From contig CABQKA010000007.1 in NCBI GenBank assembly GCA_902464615.1, positions 1 to 64,000 on the forward strand: a stretch of 64,000 nt of DNA, written 5' to 3'. The notes below the pieces were generated by a model. The model was not told the DNA's origin. It did not search any database and saw nothing but the letters and a program-made list of their open reading frames with translations. Source of the DNA: an uncultured Prevotella sp. Its GTDB lineage: Bacteria > Bacteroidota > Bacteroidia > Bacteroidales > Bacteroidaceae. Numbering within the stretch: position 1 is the stretch's first letter; every line of letters starts with the position of its first letter. Of the stretch, positions 49,548 through 60,300 are shown in pieces. The translations under genes were made by a program, and so were the position numbers.

Positions 49548-51896
49548 CTACTTCAAAGGAAAAGGCTCCGGACTGACATATACTTTCACATCCTTTACCG
49601 CCGCGGGAGCCTCATGCTCCATGCGGGGCAATACACGCAAGCCTGTCACCGTCTGCGTCGCCCCCAAGTCGATCACCACGGCATGCGGGAAATCGCTTCC
49701 GTCGGCCGTAGACCAATAAGTAGACTCCTGGAGGTCGTACACCTTTTCTGCAGTGTAATTGCCCCAGCTCGTGCTTTCACTGTCGGCATACTTGATAAGC
49801 CAATCCTGACGGGGCAGCGGTTTGCCGTCCGGGCCGAGCAGATAAAGCTCGGCAATGGCAGCCGTCTTTCCGCCGTCCTGGGCATTAAGTGCTTCGATAC
49901 AAACATAGCGCCCTGTGACAGGAGTACCGAACTTCAGCTCTTTCCATCCCCCTCCGGCAGGCAAGGTTCCGGAGAAGTTTGCCGTCGCACCGTCCAAACG
50001 CAAGGTTTCACCTTCTGCGCGGTGCGTCAAAGGCGCCTCGGCGTGCAGCTCATCCAGTACAGGACGCTCCAGCCCGGCGACCTCTGCCTTTTTCGGGCCG
50101 AGCAAATCGAGGATAACAATCTCGTTTTTCCCTTTCTTCAGCCAGCAGCCCGGCAAATAAAGCGTTTGCTGCGGTCCAATGCGCCAGAAACGGCCCAGCG
50201 CATGGCCGTTGACCCAAACCATGCCTTTGCCCCAGGAGCGCAAATCCAAGAAGGTATCGCCCACGCGGTCCAAGCTAAACGTCGCACGATAGTAAGCCGG
50301 TGCTTCCTGCGCCGCGCCAGGATGGAAATCCTTGTCTGCTGCAAAGTCAGCCTCAGGCGGGAGGCTGTACACATCCCATCCTATCAACTCTTGGCGGTTT
50401 CCGTCGGTCAGCAGACATACTGCATTCGTTATGCCTTTACGGTCGTGGATAGTGCGGTCAAAATTAACGCGGCCCATGGCCTCTACCAAGATGTCAAGCT
50501 GCGTACCGGCCGGCAACTGCGGCAGACGCAACGTGTTTTCACCCCGACGACGGTCCAAGCGGCCCAAAAGTTTCCCGCCGGCATAAACTTGTGCCCAATC
50601 GTGCACGTCATCTATCAGAAGTACGGTTCCTTCAGCCACAGCCGGCAACTGCGTGCGGTAGAGAATAGTTCCCCAGCCCTGGTCGAACTGCTCCATCGGC
50701 TTCACGGAGTCGCTATGCACGGGGCGGGGCAAATTGTCGAACAGGGGAGCTACCTCCGTCAAAGCAAAAGCTGGAACAGAGATAACGGGAATAGGTTCCG
50801 GCACCGGTGGCGCTACTTGTCCGGAATCCAGATACTGCATGAGCATCTCACGCAATTCGTGATACTTCGGAGTTGCCCAGCCGGCCTCGCTGATAGGCGC
50901 GTCATAATCATAAGAAGAGCACATCGCCGAATAAGTCGGCGCATTCGCACCGCCCCAATGGCCGAACGTTGTCCCGCCGTGGACCATATATAGGGAGAAC
51001 GATATGCCGCGGTCCAGCATGTCGCGTAAGCCTGCGACCATTTGCTTCGCGTCGCGCGTCTCGTGACGGCGGCCCCAATGGTCGAACCATCCGCTCCAAA
51101 ATTCGCTACACATCAACGGGGATTCGGGCCTTACTTTACGCAACGGGGCGAACTGGGCGTCGATGTCCGCACCCGTGCCGAAATTAAGTGTCCACAGCAG
51201 GTCGTCCAATCCGTTGCGCTGGAATGTCGAGCTCCAATCACACTGGAAGAGCGGCACGTCCGTAAATCCTGCCTCGCGCACCATGTCGCGGATGCGGCTC
51301 ATGTAAACTTTGTCCTCGGCGTATGCGCCGTACTCGTTCTCCACCTGCACCATAATAATGTTGCCTCCGCGTGAAATTTGCAAGTCTGCCAATTCACGTC
51401 CCAAGGCTTTCAGGTAAATCTCCGTGCGCTCCAGGAAATAAGGGTCGCTTGTCCGGACTTCTATGTCTTTCTTCTTCAACAGCCACCAAGGCAAACCGCC
51501 CATTTCCCACTCTGCACAGGCGTAGGGGCCCGGACGTAAGATGACGTAGAGACCTTCCTCGGCGGCCATCCGGCAGAAACGGGCCACGTCGCGCTGCCCC
51601 TTAAAGTTGAACTCGCCGGGACGCTCTTCATGGTAATTCCAAAATACATATACACAAACGGCGTTCATTCCCAAAGACTTGACCATACGCAAGCGATGAC
51701 GCCAATAAGCCTCGGGAATACGGGGATAATGCAACTCGCCCGCCTTCACGACAAAAGGCCGGCCGTCCAGCAGGAGGTGTCCCTTTCCCAAAGCAAACGT
51801 GTGGTGCTCCTTACGCCCTGCGGCAGAAACCGCACCCAGGCAAAAGACAAGCAACAACGCAAGAATTGTTTTGATACTAACGTGGTTATGACTCAT
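49548..51896 (-). CDS. Beta-galactosidase GH35 with C-terminal CBM32-like domain
   Basis: 782 residues from MSHNHVSIKTILALLLVFCL, signal peptide 1-25; a longer reading from 51938 lacks a proper signal start. GH35 barrel at about 30-340: FVVKAGELHYPRIPEAYWRH, YVFWNYHEERPGEFNFKGQR, RPGPYACAEWEMGGLPWWLL, VQVENEYGAY with the acid/base Glu near 190, MCSEFWSGWFDHWG with the nucleophile near 265, YMVHGGTTFGHWGGAN. Beta-sandwich domains follow, then an F5/8 type C (CBM32-like) domain at about 670-780. It releases terminal beta-galactose, likely from O-glycan chains. It is third from the end of the operon. Confidence 0.95.
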   Translation of the reverse strand: MSHNHVSIKTILALLLVFCLGAVSAAGRKEHHTFALGKGHLLLDGRPFVVKAGELHYPRIPEAYWRHRLRMVKSLGMNAVCVYVFWNYHEERPGEFNFKGQRDVARFCRMAAEEGLYVILRPGPYACAEWEMGGLPWWLLKKKDIEVRTSDPYFLERTEIYLKALGRELADLQISRGGNIIMVQVENEYGAYAEDKVYMSRIRDMVREAGFTDVPLFQCDWSSTFQRNGLDDLLWTLNFGTGADIDAQFAPLRKVRPESPLMCSEFWSGWFDHWGRRHETRDAKQMVAGLRDMLDRGISFSLYMVHGGTTFGHWGGANAPTYSAMCSSYDYDAPISEAGWATPKYHELREMLMQYLDSGQVAPPVPEPIPVISVPAFALTEVAPLFDNLPRPVHSDSVKPMEQFDQGWGTILYRTQLPAVAEGTVLLIDDVHDWAQVYAGGKLLGRLDRRRGENTLRLPQLPAGTQLDILVEAMGRVNFDRTIHDRKGITNAVCLLTDGNRQELIGWDVYSLPPEADFAADKDFHPGAAQEAPAYYRATFSLDRVGDTFLDLRSWGKGMVWVNGHALGRFWRIGPQQTLYLPGCWLKKGKNEIVILDLLGPKKAEVAGLERPVLDELHAEAPLTHRAEGETLRLDGATANFSGTLPAGGGWKELKFGTPVTGRYVCIEALNAQDGGKTAAIAELYLLGPDGKPLPRQDWLIKYADSESTSWGNYTAEKVYDLQESTYWSTADGSDFPHAVVIDLGATQTVTGLRVLPRMEHEAPAAVKDVKVYVSPEPFPLK

Positions 51897-51937
51897 ATTT
51901 ATATAAAGGTTTATGTTAATTTTCGTCTTTAACTGCA

Positions 51938-54286
51938 TTAGCGGGGGAGAAACGCCAATTGTACGTTTTGTCCCGGGCGCGTATCAAACTCCAGCACTCC
52001 CTCGCGCTCCGTGTAGTGCCCGCCTCGCACAGAGGATAAGCGCATTCCTTTCGGCGCGGCCACGCGAAGACGTCCGCCCCGCTCCGCTTCAAACGAGGCC
52101 TCGAGCGCGCCGCCACGTTTCCAGTTTGCGGAAACAAGGAAAGCTCCTTCGGCGCGAAGTGAGCGGAATGAGGCCTCCGGCCACGTTGAAGGCACGGCCG
52201 GAAAGAGGCGCACCGTCCCGCCCCAACTTTGGAGCAGCATTTCCTGAATCCCGGCGGCAAAAGCGAAATTGCCTTCAAGGGTAAAGGGGCGGTAAGTAAA
52301 GAGCGACATGCCCCGACCGCTTTGGTCGCCGTTGGCATGGAACGTATTCGGCAGGCAAAAGCATTCCGCAAACGTCCGCAGTGCGCGCTCCGCGCCATCG
52401 CCGTCTCCCAAGCGGGCTTTCAGGCATCCCTGCCAGGCATACGAATATCCCGTCCAATAATCCGGCCCCATGCTGTCCAACCGGGCCACAGACGCGCGCA
52501 GTGTCCGCTCGGTTTCGGGACCATCGGCCGGCGTGAGCACTCCCAGCGGATAAATGGCCACGAGGTGGGAGAAATGGCGGTGCGATGCGGCATAAGGCAC
52601 TCCCGGCGCAATGGTCAGCGCGCCGTCTGCGCCCGTACTCAGTTGGGGCAATTCTGCCCTCAATGCGCGCCAATGCGCCGCTTCATCTGCCAAGTGGAGA
52701 GAATCGGCCATTTCGGCCGCGATGCGGAAAGCCGAATGCATCTGGGCCAGGTCAAAGTTGGTCATATCGCGAAACCACGCGGACGCGGCATTGTCGCCAA
52801 ACTCCGGACTGGAGCTCAGGCGCAAACGGCGGAATCCTTTGTTGTCCACGTGCGACATCTGCTCCAGGAAGTGCGCCACGTCGCGGGCAAAAGGATAGGC
52901 CCGCAAAGCCAGAAACTCGGGATCGGCCGAATAGCGCCATTGCTGATAAAAATGATATGCCAGCCATGCGGAAACGGTCTGTGACATGGCATACTGAATC
53001 CAACCGCCCATCGGCTCGCCCGTCAAAGTGCAGACGCCGGGGACGTTAAGCCCCTCCACGCCGAAATACTCACGGGTATAACGCCGGTACACCGGCCGCT
53101 GTTTCCAGAGCGTGTTCACATAGCCGGCCGCCTCGCGCAAATGGTTGCCTGCATAGGCCGGCCAATAGCTGAGCTGCGTGTTCAGGTCGTGATGATAGTC
53201 GCCTTTCCATGGCGGCAACCCGCCGTCGTCGGCTGTCCAGACGGACTGGAGCGAAATGGGATAACTGTCCTCGCGCGCCGCCGAGCCGAATTTATACATC
53301 TCGTTGTCGTACTGCCGCTGCAAAATGCTGTCGGGCAAAGTCACGGAGGACTCGCCCCAATACGTTTTCCAATAGTCGCGATGGGAGCGGCTGTCGGATT
53401 TCCACCCGCGCTCCAAGGCGTCGCCCGCCTGGCTGGCTGCGACAGACGCTTTGTACGTTTGCCCGGGCAGGGTGGAAGCTATGCTCCACGTGCCGGTCAG
53501 CGTCTCGCCGTCCCGTTGCCAGCGCACCACCACATCATAACTGAATCCGCCCCAACCTTCCTGATGATACGTCAGCGTCTGCGGGCCGGATTCGACCTTG
53601 CCCTGCGGGTAGCCCAAACGTCCCAAGCCTTGCCCGTCAATGGAATTAGCCTGTCCGCCCGCGCCATGCTTGCCATAAGCTGGAGGAATAAGGACCGGGG
53701 TGAAATCTGCCGGCACTCCGTTGAAGCGGAACCAGCCTACGGGTTCTGTGGCGTGGACAAACGTCTGCAACCTTGCTCCGCCGTCCCAGCGCACCTCGCA
53801 CAGGGCATCCTGCAAGTAAAGCCGCACGTCGGCGACGCGGCCCAGCTTTTCGATGCCGGGAAACTCAAGCGCAGCGCCTGGGAGTTTGGAAGGCCCGGCC
53901 TGGGCTTCGTAAGGCGCGTCAAATTTGCGTTGCACCAGGCTGTAATCCCCGCTCTCGGCCTGCTCGCATACCCAGTCGAAGCGGTAATTCGGGCCGCTCA
54001 GGCTGTCCATGGGCCGTAAGTCCCACAGGTCTGAACGGTCTAACGAAAAACGCAACGCGTCGCCGCGCTGCCAGACGAGCGCGCCGACGGTCGCATTGCC
54101 CAAGGGAATGCCTTCGTCCCACGTAGGGGAAAGTTTGGAAAATTGCAGGTCCGTCTGCCGCGGCGTCGGAACCAGGTCGCCCGTCCCGCGACAGGCTGTA
54201 AATGCCGCGACGGCCACGGCAAGCAGCCAGCCGCTCCTCATGGAACGACTGGCCCGCCTGCTTCTATCAGACATAGGTAAGTCCAT
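51938..54286 (-). CDS. GH95-like glycosidase lipoprotein (alpha-L-fucosidase/galactosidase family)
   Basis: 782 residues. A lipoprotein-like signal has lipobox FTAC near residue 32. N-terminal GH95 domain: LSPTWDEGIPLGNATVGALV, RSDLWDLR. The helical barrel (about 330-680) has WKGDYHHDLNTQLSYWPAY, SSPEFGDN with the catalytic Glu, HRHFSHLVAIYPLG, DYWTGYSYAWQGCLKARLGD, and LEGNFAFAAGIQEMLLQSWG. In well-studied GH95 enzymes the first motif reads H-x-N-x-N and the last D-G-N-F; here D-x-N and E-G-N-F. It may therefore cleave a substrate other than alpha-1,2-fucose. It begins 14 bases after the GH2 gene stop. Confidence 0.85.
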   Translation of the reverse strand: MDLPMSDRSRRASRSMRSGWLLAVAVAAFTACRGTGDLVPTPRQTDLQFSKLSPTWDEGIPLGNATVGALVWQRGDALRFSLDRSDLWDLRPMDSLSGPNYRFDWVCEQAESGDYSLVQRKFDAPYEAQAGPSKLPGAALEFPGIEKLGRVADVRLYLQDALCEVRWDGGARLQTFVHATEPVGWFRFNGVPADFTPVLIPPAYGKHGAGGQANSIDGQGLGRLGYPQGKVESGPQTLTYHQEGWGGFSYDVVVRWQRDGETLTGTWSIASTLPGQTYKASVAASQAGDALERGWKSDSRSHRDYWKTYWGESSVTLPDSILQRQYDNEMYKFGSAAREDSYPISLQSVWTADDGGLPPWKGDYHHDLNTQLSYWPAYAGNHLREAAGYVNTLWKQRPVYRRYTREYFGVEGLNVPGVCTLTGEPMGGWIQYAMSQTVSAWLAYHFYQQWRYSADPEFLALRAYPFARDVAHFLEQMSHVDNKGFRRLRLSSSPEFGDNAASAWFRDMTNFDLAQMHSAFRIAAEMADSLHLADEAAHWRALRAELPQLSTGADGALTIAPGVPYAASHRHFSHLVAIYPLGVLTPADGPETERTLRASVARLDSMGPDYWTGYSYAWQGCLKARLGDGDGAERALRTFAECFCLPNTFHANGDQSGRGMSLFTYRPFTLEGNFAFAAGIQEMLLQSWGGTVRLFPAVPSTWPEASFRSLRAEGAFLVSANWKRGGALEASFEAERGGRLRVAAPKGMRLSSVRGGHYTEREGVLEFDTRPGQNVQLAFLPR

Positions 54287-54300
54287 ATTGACTCTGTTTG

Positions 54301-57081
54301 TTATTGGTTAAGTAATTGTTCTGTCGCACGGTCGCTGGCCGTAACTGCCGGCGCGAGCGGGTCGGTAAACAATGCGTCGAGCTCATGGGGAGCAATCCGC
54401 ACGGCCGGGGCAAAGCTTTCCGAACGTACATAGTCGCACACCGAATGGAATAGCTGCCGCGTGGCCGGTCTGTTCGCGAGGTCCTTGTCCGGGTTTACGC
54501 TCAGCACGAAGAGCTTTCCGGGACCCACCTGTGCCTCGAAAGCGATACCCAGCTTACGGTTGACCTCGTAGGTGTCTACGCTCTGGATAAGCGGCGTCAG
54601 ATTCCGCAAAGCCGTCAGGTCTATGGCCTTACCGTAATTGAGCACGTCCCACCACTGCCAGTCGGCGTAGTAAGCAGTCGGGAAGTTGTGGAGCGCCGGA
54701 TGCTGCGCGTCAATGCGCGTACCGACTATCATGGGGTCCCATTTGAACATGATGGGATTCCAGAAGTGGCTGGCGAAGTGAGTCGCGCGGCCCGGCACGT
54801 CATCTCCGGGCACGTAAATCACGCTCTCGCCGCGCGCCAGCCGCTGACGGGCGGAAGGCCAGTCGCGTACCATGAGTGCGGCGTCGGCCGTTTGTTCCGT
54901 TGCCGGCGGATAGACCCAAATGTTCCATTCGTTATGCAAATCGCCCAAATTGGCGTGCAGGGTCAGCCGGCAGGCCTGTTCCAGCCCCGTGAGCGGCACG
55001 GCGATGGCACCAATCGAATCCACGGTGCTGCGCTCCAACGTCCCGTGACGCAGCGCGCCTTTCTGCAGCGTGCGTCCGCTTTCGTCCACGAGGCGCCACT
55101 CTAACTTTCCGGAACCGAGGTCCGACGGACCGAACTGGTATATGCCGAACTTGGCCGTCAGGGTGTCGCCGCGCGTATAGGCGCGCCGGGAAAGGCGGGC
55201 CAGCAGCACTTGCGGCGCACACGACTCGCGGAACTTCTCCGGCGACACCAGGCCCTTGCTTTCCCAGAATGCATCCAGGATGCCGACGAAGGCGCTTCCC
55301 TGTCCCGGAAAGTCCTGCAGGCCGAGCAACTGGAAGCCGCCCGAACCCGCGGAGCGCAAGAGCGACTCGTTCACTTCCTTATATTGCAGCACGGTGTGGG
55401 CTCCTGTCGCGCGGAAGAAATCGTCCGCCTGCCAGAGCATGCCGTTTTTCTCCAGCCTTTCCTGGAATACCTTGAAATTCCGTGGCTCGAGCACGCCCTT
55501 GTATTTCCCCATCTCCTTGAAGTTGGGATACATGCAGCGTTGCCCCGTCTCGTGGGCAATGACCGGCACGTCGATTTCCGACTCCTTTGTCCGGTCCCAG
55601 TCCGTAGAGGGCTGGCCTTCATAGACAGTAATCCACCCTTTGTCCGTCACGTGCGACACGTAATATTGGTCCGAGGCGACGTGCGTCCGCGCTGTGGAAG
55701 CGGAATAGAGGTGACGCCCGTCGTGTGCCCGGCCTTTCCGTATCAGGTCCTCCAGTACGGAGAAGTCGCCTTCGTTCTCGTTCCCGTTGCAGTAAAGCAG
55801 GAAAGAGGGATGATGGCCGTAGGCATCGAGCACGGCGTACATTTCGTCTTCAAAGAAATCGCGGCGGGCGGGATATTTCCCCACGTCCTTTATCCACATG
55901 GGCAACTCCACCTGCAAATAAAGCCCCACTGCGTCGGCCGCGTCAAAGGCTGCCTCGGGCGGGCACCAGGAATGGAAGCGCACATGGTTGAAGCCATAGC
56001 TTTTCACCGTCTGGAAAATCCGCTTCCATGCCGGGACGTCGGTGGCAGGATAGCCCGTCAGGGGAAACACCGCGCAGTCCAGGACGCCGCGCAGGTGGAT
56101 GTCGTGCCCGTTAAGGCGAATGTGATGCTTTCCCTGCTCCACCTTCCGCATTCCGAACGTGCGCCGCAGCGTGTCGCTGCCGCCCGGGGTCGTGAGCACG
56201 GCTTCCAGGCGATAGAGCGAGGGGGTGAATTCGTCCCAAAGGCGCACCGTGCCTTTCAGCGGCAGGGAGAGGCGCAGGGCCGAATCGGCCGCAGACACCC
56301 GCATATCGGCCTGTGCCGCCGTCCGTCCGTCTGTCAGGTCGGTCACACGCAGGCTCATGCGCCCGCCGTCGGCCGCTTCTGTCGCAGCCAGGCGCAGGGA
56401 TACGTCCACGCTCTTGCGGTCCACGTCGGGATATACGTCGGCGCGGGCGATATGGCTCTGCGGACGGGCGATAAGCTCCATGCGGCCCACTATGCCGTTC
56501 CAGTTTGTCTGCGTGTATTCCGTCGTCCCGTGCGTCCAGTGGTCCATGGGATATTTCAGCCGGTTGTCCACACAGAGCGTGACGGTGTGCGTCCCGGGCG
56601 AAAGGTAAGGCGTCAGGCGGAAACGCACCGGCGTAGAGAGCCTTTCACTCTGCCCGGCCGGCTTGCCGTCCACGTAGACCGACGTAGTCCAGTGGCAGCG
56701 CTCCAGGAAAAGCTCCACATCCATCCTGGCCCAATCTTCCGGAATCGTCACCTCGCGCTGATACCAAGCCATGCCCACGTATTCATACCGGCGGCTCAGA
56801 CGGTCCACGTAAGAGGCGGCGTTGGGAATGCCTGCCCCCGCCTCGTCCGTAGTACCCGGAAGGGCGATGGAGCCGGCGAGACGCGTCAGGTAGAGTTCGG
56901 AACCGGCCGTCGTGCCGAAGCCGGAGGGGTCCAGCTGGAAGCGCCACAGCCCGCCGAGCGCCATGCGGCGTCCGTCGGCCGCGGACGGCAGGGATGAACA
57001 AAAGCAAAGCGTACCCAACAGCACGCCGCCCAGGCAACGGCCCAAACGGCGGAAAGAGGCTTTCTGATGTATGCGATACAT
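54301..57081 (-). CDS. GH2 family glycosidase with C-terminal GATase-like domain
   Basis: 926 residues from MYRIHQKASFRRLGR; starts at 57087 or 57102 are less likely because the -7 box lies at 57100-57107. Signal peptide to about 35. GH2 sugar-binding domain (MALGGLWRFQLDPSGFG, about 38-200), immunoglobulin-like domain, then barrel (about 310-620): HDIHLRGVLDCAVFPLTGYP, VRFHSWCPPEAAF, LLYCNGNENEGDF with the acid/base Glu, VIAHETGQRCMYP with the nucleophile candidate. The C-terminal ~200 residues (ESVIYVPGDDVPGRATHFAS, GPGKLFVLSVNPDKDLANRP) look like a GATase-like beta-sandwich/Rossmann module seen in some Bacteroides GH2 proteins. It is the first gene of the five-gene operon. Confidence 0.85.
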   Translation of the reverse strand: MYRIHQKASFRRLGRCLGGVLLGTLCFCSSLPSAADGRRMALGGLWRFQLDPSGFGTTAGSELYLTRLAGSIALPGTTDEAGAGIPNAASYVDRLSRRYEYVGMAWYQREVTIPEDWARMDVELFLERCHWTTSVYVDGKPAGQSERLSTPVRFRLTPYLSPGTHTVTLCVDNRLKYPMDHWTHGTTEYTQTNWNGIVGRMELIARPQSHIARADVYPDVDRKSVDVSLRLAATEAADGGRMSLRVTDLTDGRTAAQADMRVSAADSALRLSLPLKGTVRLWDEFTPSLYRLEAVLTTPGGSDTLRRTFGMRKVEQGKHHIRLNGHDIHLRGVLDCAVFPLTGYPATDVPAWKRIFQTVKSYGFNHVRFHSWCPPEAAFDAADAVGLYLQVELPMWIKDVGKYPARRDFFEDEMYAVLDAYGHHPSFLLYCNGNENEGDFSVLEDLIRKGRAHDGRHLYSASTARTHVASDQYYVSHVTDKGWITVYEGQPSTDWDRTKESEIDVPVIAHETGQRCMYPNFKEMGKYKGVLEPRNFKVFQERLEKNGMLWQADDFFRATGAHTVLQYKEVNESLLRSAGSGGFQLLGLQDFPGQGSAFVGILDAFWESKGLVSPEKFRESCAPQVLLARLSRRAYTRGDTLTAKFGIYQFGPSDLGSGKLEWRLVDESGRTLQKGALRHGTLERSTVDSIGAIAVPLTGLEQACRLTLHANLGDLHNEWNIWVYPPATEQTADAALMVRDWPSARQRLARGESVIYVPGDDVPGRATHFASHFWNPIMFKWDPMIVGTRIDAQHPALHNFPTAYYADWQWWDVLNYGKAIDLTALRNLTPLIQSVDTYEVNRKLGIAFEAQVGPGKLFVLSVNPDKDLANRPATRQLFHSVCDYVRSESFAPAVRIAPHELDALFTDPLAPAVTASDRATEQLLNQ

Positions 57082-57099
57082 ATACATAGGATTTTGGAA

Positions 57100-57107
57100 C
57101 AAATGTA
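57100..57107 (-). promoter_or_regulatory. Promoter -7 box of the five-gene glycosidase operon
   Basis: TACATTTG on the minus strand, about 19 bases before the GH2 ATG at 57081. The region 57108-57332 holds no gene. Confidence 0.6.
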
Positions 57108-57325
57108 CAAATGCTAATTCCTATCCTACGCCTGGCAGCCGGCCGGCAGCTGCGCTGCTTTTTTTCTATCAATCGGCTGCAAAGATAGGATTTTTGTGCA
57201 AAGGAATAACAAGCAGGGCATATCAAAAATAGAATATCCACTAAAGGCATGGACTATTTTACGAACCAGACGGTTTCCGGGACTTTTCCACAGGCCGGCG
57301 CCGCGGCTGCGACAGACTGTGACAC

Positions 57326-57387
57326 AAAAAGCGCGGCCTGTTCCCGCCGGAACGAGCCTTAGGCGCGTTCTCACGGGAATAGGCCGC
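57326..57387 (-). terminator. Terminator of the LacZ-like GH2 gene, with a repeat relative in the loop
   Basis: The stem 57374-57387 pairs with 57333-57346 (14 bases, one G-U), followed on the minus strand by five T (57326-57330). The inner loop holds GAACG (57350-57354) and CGTTC (57366-57370) around GCCTTAGGCG, a relative of the dispersed repeat. It starts right after the stop at 57389. Confidence 0.8.
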
Positions 57388-57388
57388 G

Positions 57389-60300
57389 TCAGCGCTGCGC
57401 CGGACGGCGCAACTGCAAGTCTACCCGCCCGTAGCAGGGCAAGGCTTCCAGCCGCTTGCAGTAATTGCCCCAGGCTATTTCCGGATAGTCCCAACGGTTG
57501 TTGACATAGAGCGTCAACCGGCCGTCGGACTCCTTGTAAGTGCGGCACGCCACGTCGCCGGCGGCCGACTGGACCGTAAGTCCATACCCTGCCCCGGACG
57601 TTTCCGCGGTGGAGAGCGTGTAACGGTAAACATTCTCCTTCATGCTTTTGGCCGCCCGGGTGAGAGACTGCCCGCAGTTGGCGCCGGCATCGGACCAGTA
57701 ATAATAGTCACGCCCGTCGAGTGCCCACGTGCCGGACGGCTTTGCGCCATAGGCGGCGGCTTCGCGCTCCACGAGCGGGACGTTCCCCTCGTTGCCGGAA
57801 AGCGCGTCGTCCGGATAGCAGCTCCAATAGCCGTCGCGCTGCCAGGAGAGGCTGCGGTAGACCGTATCCAAATCCAGCGCGATGCCTTCCTCACGCAGAT
57901 AGCCGTTGGGCAGGCCGTCGGCGACATAGCTGATGCTCAGTCTCCCCGTAGGGTTGACGCTCATATCGAACTGGACGCGCACCGGGCCATACGTGCCGGT
58001 GGTGCGGACCTTGGCTTCGTCGGCGTCCACATTAATCTCAAAGACCGTCAGCTTCCAGTCGTCGGGACGGACCGCATAATGGTCGGCCATCTTGCGTACC
58101 TCCGCGCCGCTGAGATGATTGAGGTTGATATAGGCATTCAGGTAAGGCCCGCCGGAAATGAGGGACTGTTCGCCTGCCCGCACCCCGGCAATGAGACCGG
58201 TACGTTTGTCGAAAGACACCGTAAATCCGGAACCGATAATCGTAATGAGCTTATCGTCATCCTGGGTGCGCAATTCGTCTCCGTCCAAGGCAGGCACGGG
58301 GGAGAGCACACGCTGCCCGAGCCAGACAAGGTAAGTGTCGACAAGACGCCCGGCGTCGTCGCGGAAGTCTATGCGCAGCGTGTCGCCGGCGGTCCATGCG
58401 GCTGCCGGGACTGTGAGGATGCCTTTCTCGTGCGGGCCGATGGCGGGCAAGACGAGCGGCGTGCGGTGGCCCCGGTACGTGGCGTGCGCCGTCAGTTCGG
58501 TGAAAAGGGTGTGGTCGTAACGGTTGCGGACGGTGAAGCGGAGGGGCTGCCCGGGAGTGAAGGACACGACGTCGGAAGTCTCGAGGCGCACGGGGCTATA
58601 AGCCTTTTTGGTGGCCCAGAACTCCGGTTTTTTCCTGCGCCATACGTCCACGATGCCCCATTCGCCGTATCCGACGCAATTGCCGCGGAAGCCGTCGGGC
58701 TTGGCCGTGTGGGCAAACTCTTTCCAATATGCCGTGCCCACGCGGGGTACCGGGAGCATGAACGTATCGTCGACATAGCCCCAGATGGCGCCGCCGAGGC
58801 CGCCGGGGGCGTCGTACAGGCGGCTCCACATCATATCGAGCGACTGCCCCCAGAACTCGCGGATGTTCGGGTCGGTCTGCAAGGTCGTGTAAGTGTAGCA
58901 GGCCGGGTGCGCCCACTCGTCGAACAGCGCCGGGATGCCTTCGCCCTGGAAGTTCTCCGTATGCTTGTTATACTGCCACAGGTTGCCGTCCACACCGGGA
59001 TAGTGCATGCTCAGGATGTCATAGACGTGCTCCTCGTCGGGCACGGAACCGGGATAGCTGAAAATGACGGGGCGGGTGCGGTCCGTAGCGCGCACCCACG
59101 TGTTGCAGCGGCGGAGGTTCTCGCCATAGATGCTCTCATTGCCGATACTCCAGAAAAGCACGGAGGGATGGGAGCGGAAACTTTTCACCATCTCCTGGCA
59201 TTGGCCCAAATAACGGTCGGCGTAGGCCGAATCGTCCTGCGAACGGCCGGGAGCGTAGTTCTTCTGCCGGTAAGTGTCGACGAAGCAGACGGCAGTCTCA
59301 CACTCGACATAAATGCCGTACCTGTCGCAATACTCCAGGAACTTCTCGCTGGGCGGATAATGGGACGTGCGGACGAAATTCATGTTGGACTCCTTGAACA
59401 ATAGCGCGTCGAGGCTGTCGAGTTCTGCCGTAGTGGAGCGGCCCATCGTCGGGCTCACGTCGTGACGGCACGCACCTCGCAGCTTAACCTGCCGGCCGTT
59501 GACCAGCATCCGGTCTCCGCGGATTTCTATCTCGCGGAAACCGACCTGGCGGCGCAGCGTGACCGCATCCTTTCCGTCTTGCTTCAAGGTGAGTGTCAGG
59601 GTATAGAGCCGCGGATGCTCGGCGTCCCACTTCTGGGGAGCGGCCACCGGGATGCGCAGGTCGTTGGTGCCGGGCCGGAGCGCAAAACGGCTGTCGGGCA
59701 GGCTGACTGCACGCCCTTCGGGATCAGTCAGGCGGAGCGTTGCCTCCCCGCCCTGCCGGCCGGCATACTGGAAGCCGACACGTAGCGTGGCGTCGCGGTA
59801 AAGCGTGTCGAGGTCCGTCTCCACGTAGCAGTCGTAGACGTGGCTTTCGGGCAGGGCGAAAAGCGTCACGCCGCGCAGGATGCCGCCTATCGGATGGTGC
59901 GCGTAGCCCGAAGCATAGGAAATGTCGTCAAGGCGGTCTGTCACCTCGAGGCGCACCTCGTTCTTCTTGCCCGGGCGCAGCCACTGCGTGACGTCGGTTT
60001 CCCAGCGCGTGAAGCCGCCGTAATGTTCGCGGACAAAATGCCCGTTCACGGAAAGCCGGGCCTGACAATACACGCCGTCGAAACGGAGTATCGCGCGGTG
60101 GCCGGCAAAGTCGGCCGGCACGCGGAACGTGCGCGAATATACGACTGCCGTATCGTGGCGTACCGCGAAGCCTTGCATGGCCGCTTCGCCAGGCACTTGG
60201 ATACGGGCAGTGCGGCCGCGCGGCTTATAATGGAACTTCCACGTCCCGTCCAGCGACAGCACAGGATGCTCCACGCCGCTCACGGCAACGGGTAAAGAAT

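Noticed and set aside
55210..56997. Open frame antisense to the GH2 gene
   Set aside because: Basic, low-complexity translation; the minus strand GH2 is complete.
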